Below, one piece after another: positions 6,644 to 6,860 of a stretch of 6,860 nt of DNA. The stretch covers positions 1 to 6,860 of the forward strand of contig JBDLHX010000118.1 in assembly GCA_039715165.1 (NCBI GenBank), in the 5' to 3' direction. The position numbers were made by a program, and so were the translations under genes. Below the pieces are notes generated by a model. That model had not been told where the DNA came from, ran no database searches, and saw nothing but the letters and a program-made list of their open reading frames with translations. Source of the DNA: JAHEEL01 sp039715165. GTDB lineage: Bacteria > Actinomycetota > Acidimicrobiia > Spongiisociales > UBA5794. How positions within the stretch are numbered: the first letter of the stretch is position 1; each line of letters opens with the position of its first letter.

Positions 6644-6770
6644 CCTTCCTCCCCTTCAGGGGGAGGTGCCGAGCGCAGCGAGGCGGAGGGGGTCAGAGCG
6701 CAAGTGGAACCGTCTGACCCCTCCCGTCAGCGCCTGACGGCGCTGCCACCCTCCCCTGAGGGGAGGGAAG
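6644..6770. repeat. Long imperfect palindromic intergenic repeat (REP/MITE-like)
   Basis: Two arms of about 57-60 nt, 6644-6700 and 6711-6770, are imperfect reverse complements around a 10-nt centre (6701-6710). Aligned landmarks are CTTCC at the ends, a TCAGGGG-like core, GGTG, GCGC and GGGGTCAGA near the centre. Each arm also folds alone: CCTCCCC/GGGGAGG (6648-6654 with 6660-6666); CCCTCCCC/GGGGAGGG (6749-6756 with 6760-6767, 3-nt loop); and CCGTCAG/CTGACGG (6724-6730 with 6734-6740, 3-nt loop). It begins 10 nt past the mutT1 stop and codes for no transposase. No clear target duplication and no T-run are seen. It may act as a bidirectional 3' stabiliser or be a non-autonomous mobile element. 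Confidence 0.75.
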
Positions 6771-6860
6771 ATTCCTCGATCCAAGTGGCGGTCTTCGCGA
6801 CGATCTCTGCGAGGACCTCTTCATTCGATCGGCCCGTGCGCTTCAGAACCCGGAACGAGT
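6727..6860 (-). CDS. Possible C-terminal end of a minus-strand gene (partial, continues beyond right edge)
   Basis: One minus frame is open from the right edge (first full codon at 6858) to a TGA at 6727-6729, giving 43 residues. The first 30 include SFRVLKRTGRSNEEV and AEIVAKTATWIEES, which read like a normal amphipathic helical protein end, with most codons ending in G or C. The last 13 or so (SLPSGEGGSAVRR) are encoded entirely by the palindromic repeat, which also supplies the stop. The gene would be convergent with mutT1. I do not recognise the family. Plus-strand frames in 6771-6860 are also open but show less typical codon use, so the gene is not certain. Apart from this frame and the repeat, 6635-6860 holds nothing I can identify. 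Confidence 0.38.
   Translation of the reverse strand, partial: SFRVLKRTGRSNEEVLAEIVAKTATWIEESSLPSGEGGSAVRR

Noticed and set aside
6648..6666. Intrinsic terminator for mutT1
   Set aside because: The stem is strong, but no T-run follows on either strand, so it is described as part of the repeat and not called a terminator.
6644..6770. CRISPR array or phage attachment site at the repeat
   Set aside because: The structure is one inverted pair, not regularly spaced direct repeats, and there is no integrase or tRNA gene nearby.

Overview
The window is GC-rich, with coding frames dominated by G or C at third positions. It holds six complete bacterial housekeeping genes in two divergent blocks, plus two partial reading frames at the edges. 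The combination suggests an actinobacterium, possibly a deep or uncultured lineage. The evidence is a MurA with Asp instead of the catalytic Cys, a two-domain mycobacterial-type MutT1 (Nudix plus histidine phosphatase) beside ppk1, and a murA promoter that looks leaderless. The exact class cannot be fixed from this sequence.

Minus-strand block (84-3046, read right to left): murA, a secreted SpoIID/LytB-domain protein, then a small Nfu-type iron-sulfur scaffold. The gaps are 19 and 40 nt, which suggests one transcript. MurA makes the first committed peptidoglycan precursor. The SpoIID-type protein probably trims stem-peptide-free glycan outside the membrane. Nfu serves Fe-S cluster delivery.

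Plus-strand block (3145-6634): an RpiB/LacAB-type sugar-phosphate isomerase, polyphosphate kinase 1, and a MutT1-like protein whose GTG start overlaps the ppk1 stop (GTGA). This links pentose phosphate metabolism, polyphosphate synthesis and clean-up of oxidised or dinucleotide-polyphosphate nucleotides. The 98-nt spacer between the blocks (3047-3144) carries candidate divergent promoters.

Edges: 6635-6860 has no complete gene. Positions 6644-6770 form a long imperfect palindromic repeat, and a minus-strand reading frame enters from the right and ends inside it. The left edge (1-83) has a possible C-terminal tail of a plus-strand gene and a small hairpin.

I found no CRISPR array, tRNA, rRNA, insertion sequence, prophage or defence module, and no evidence of an undescribed system. 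The observations most worth checking are the MurA Cys-to-Asp change, the murA-spoIID pairing, the coupled ppk1-mutT1 pair, and the palindromic repeat that appears to rewrite the end of a neighbouring gene.
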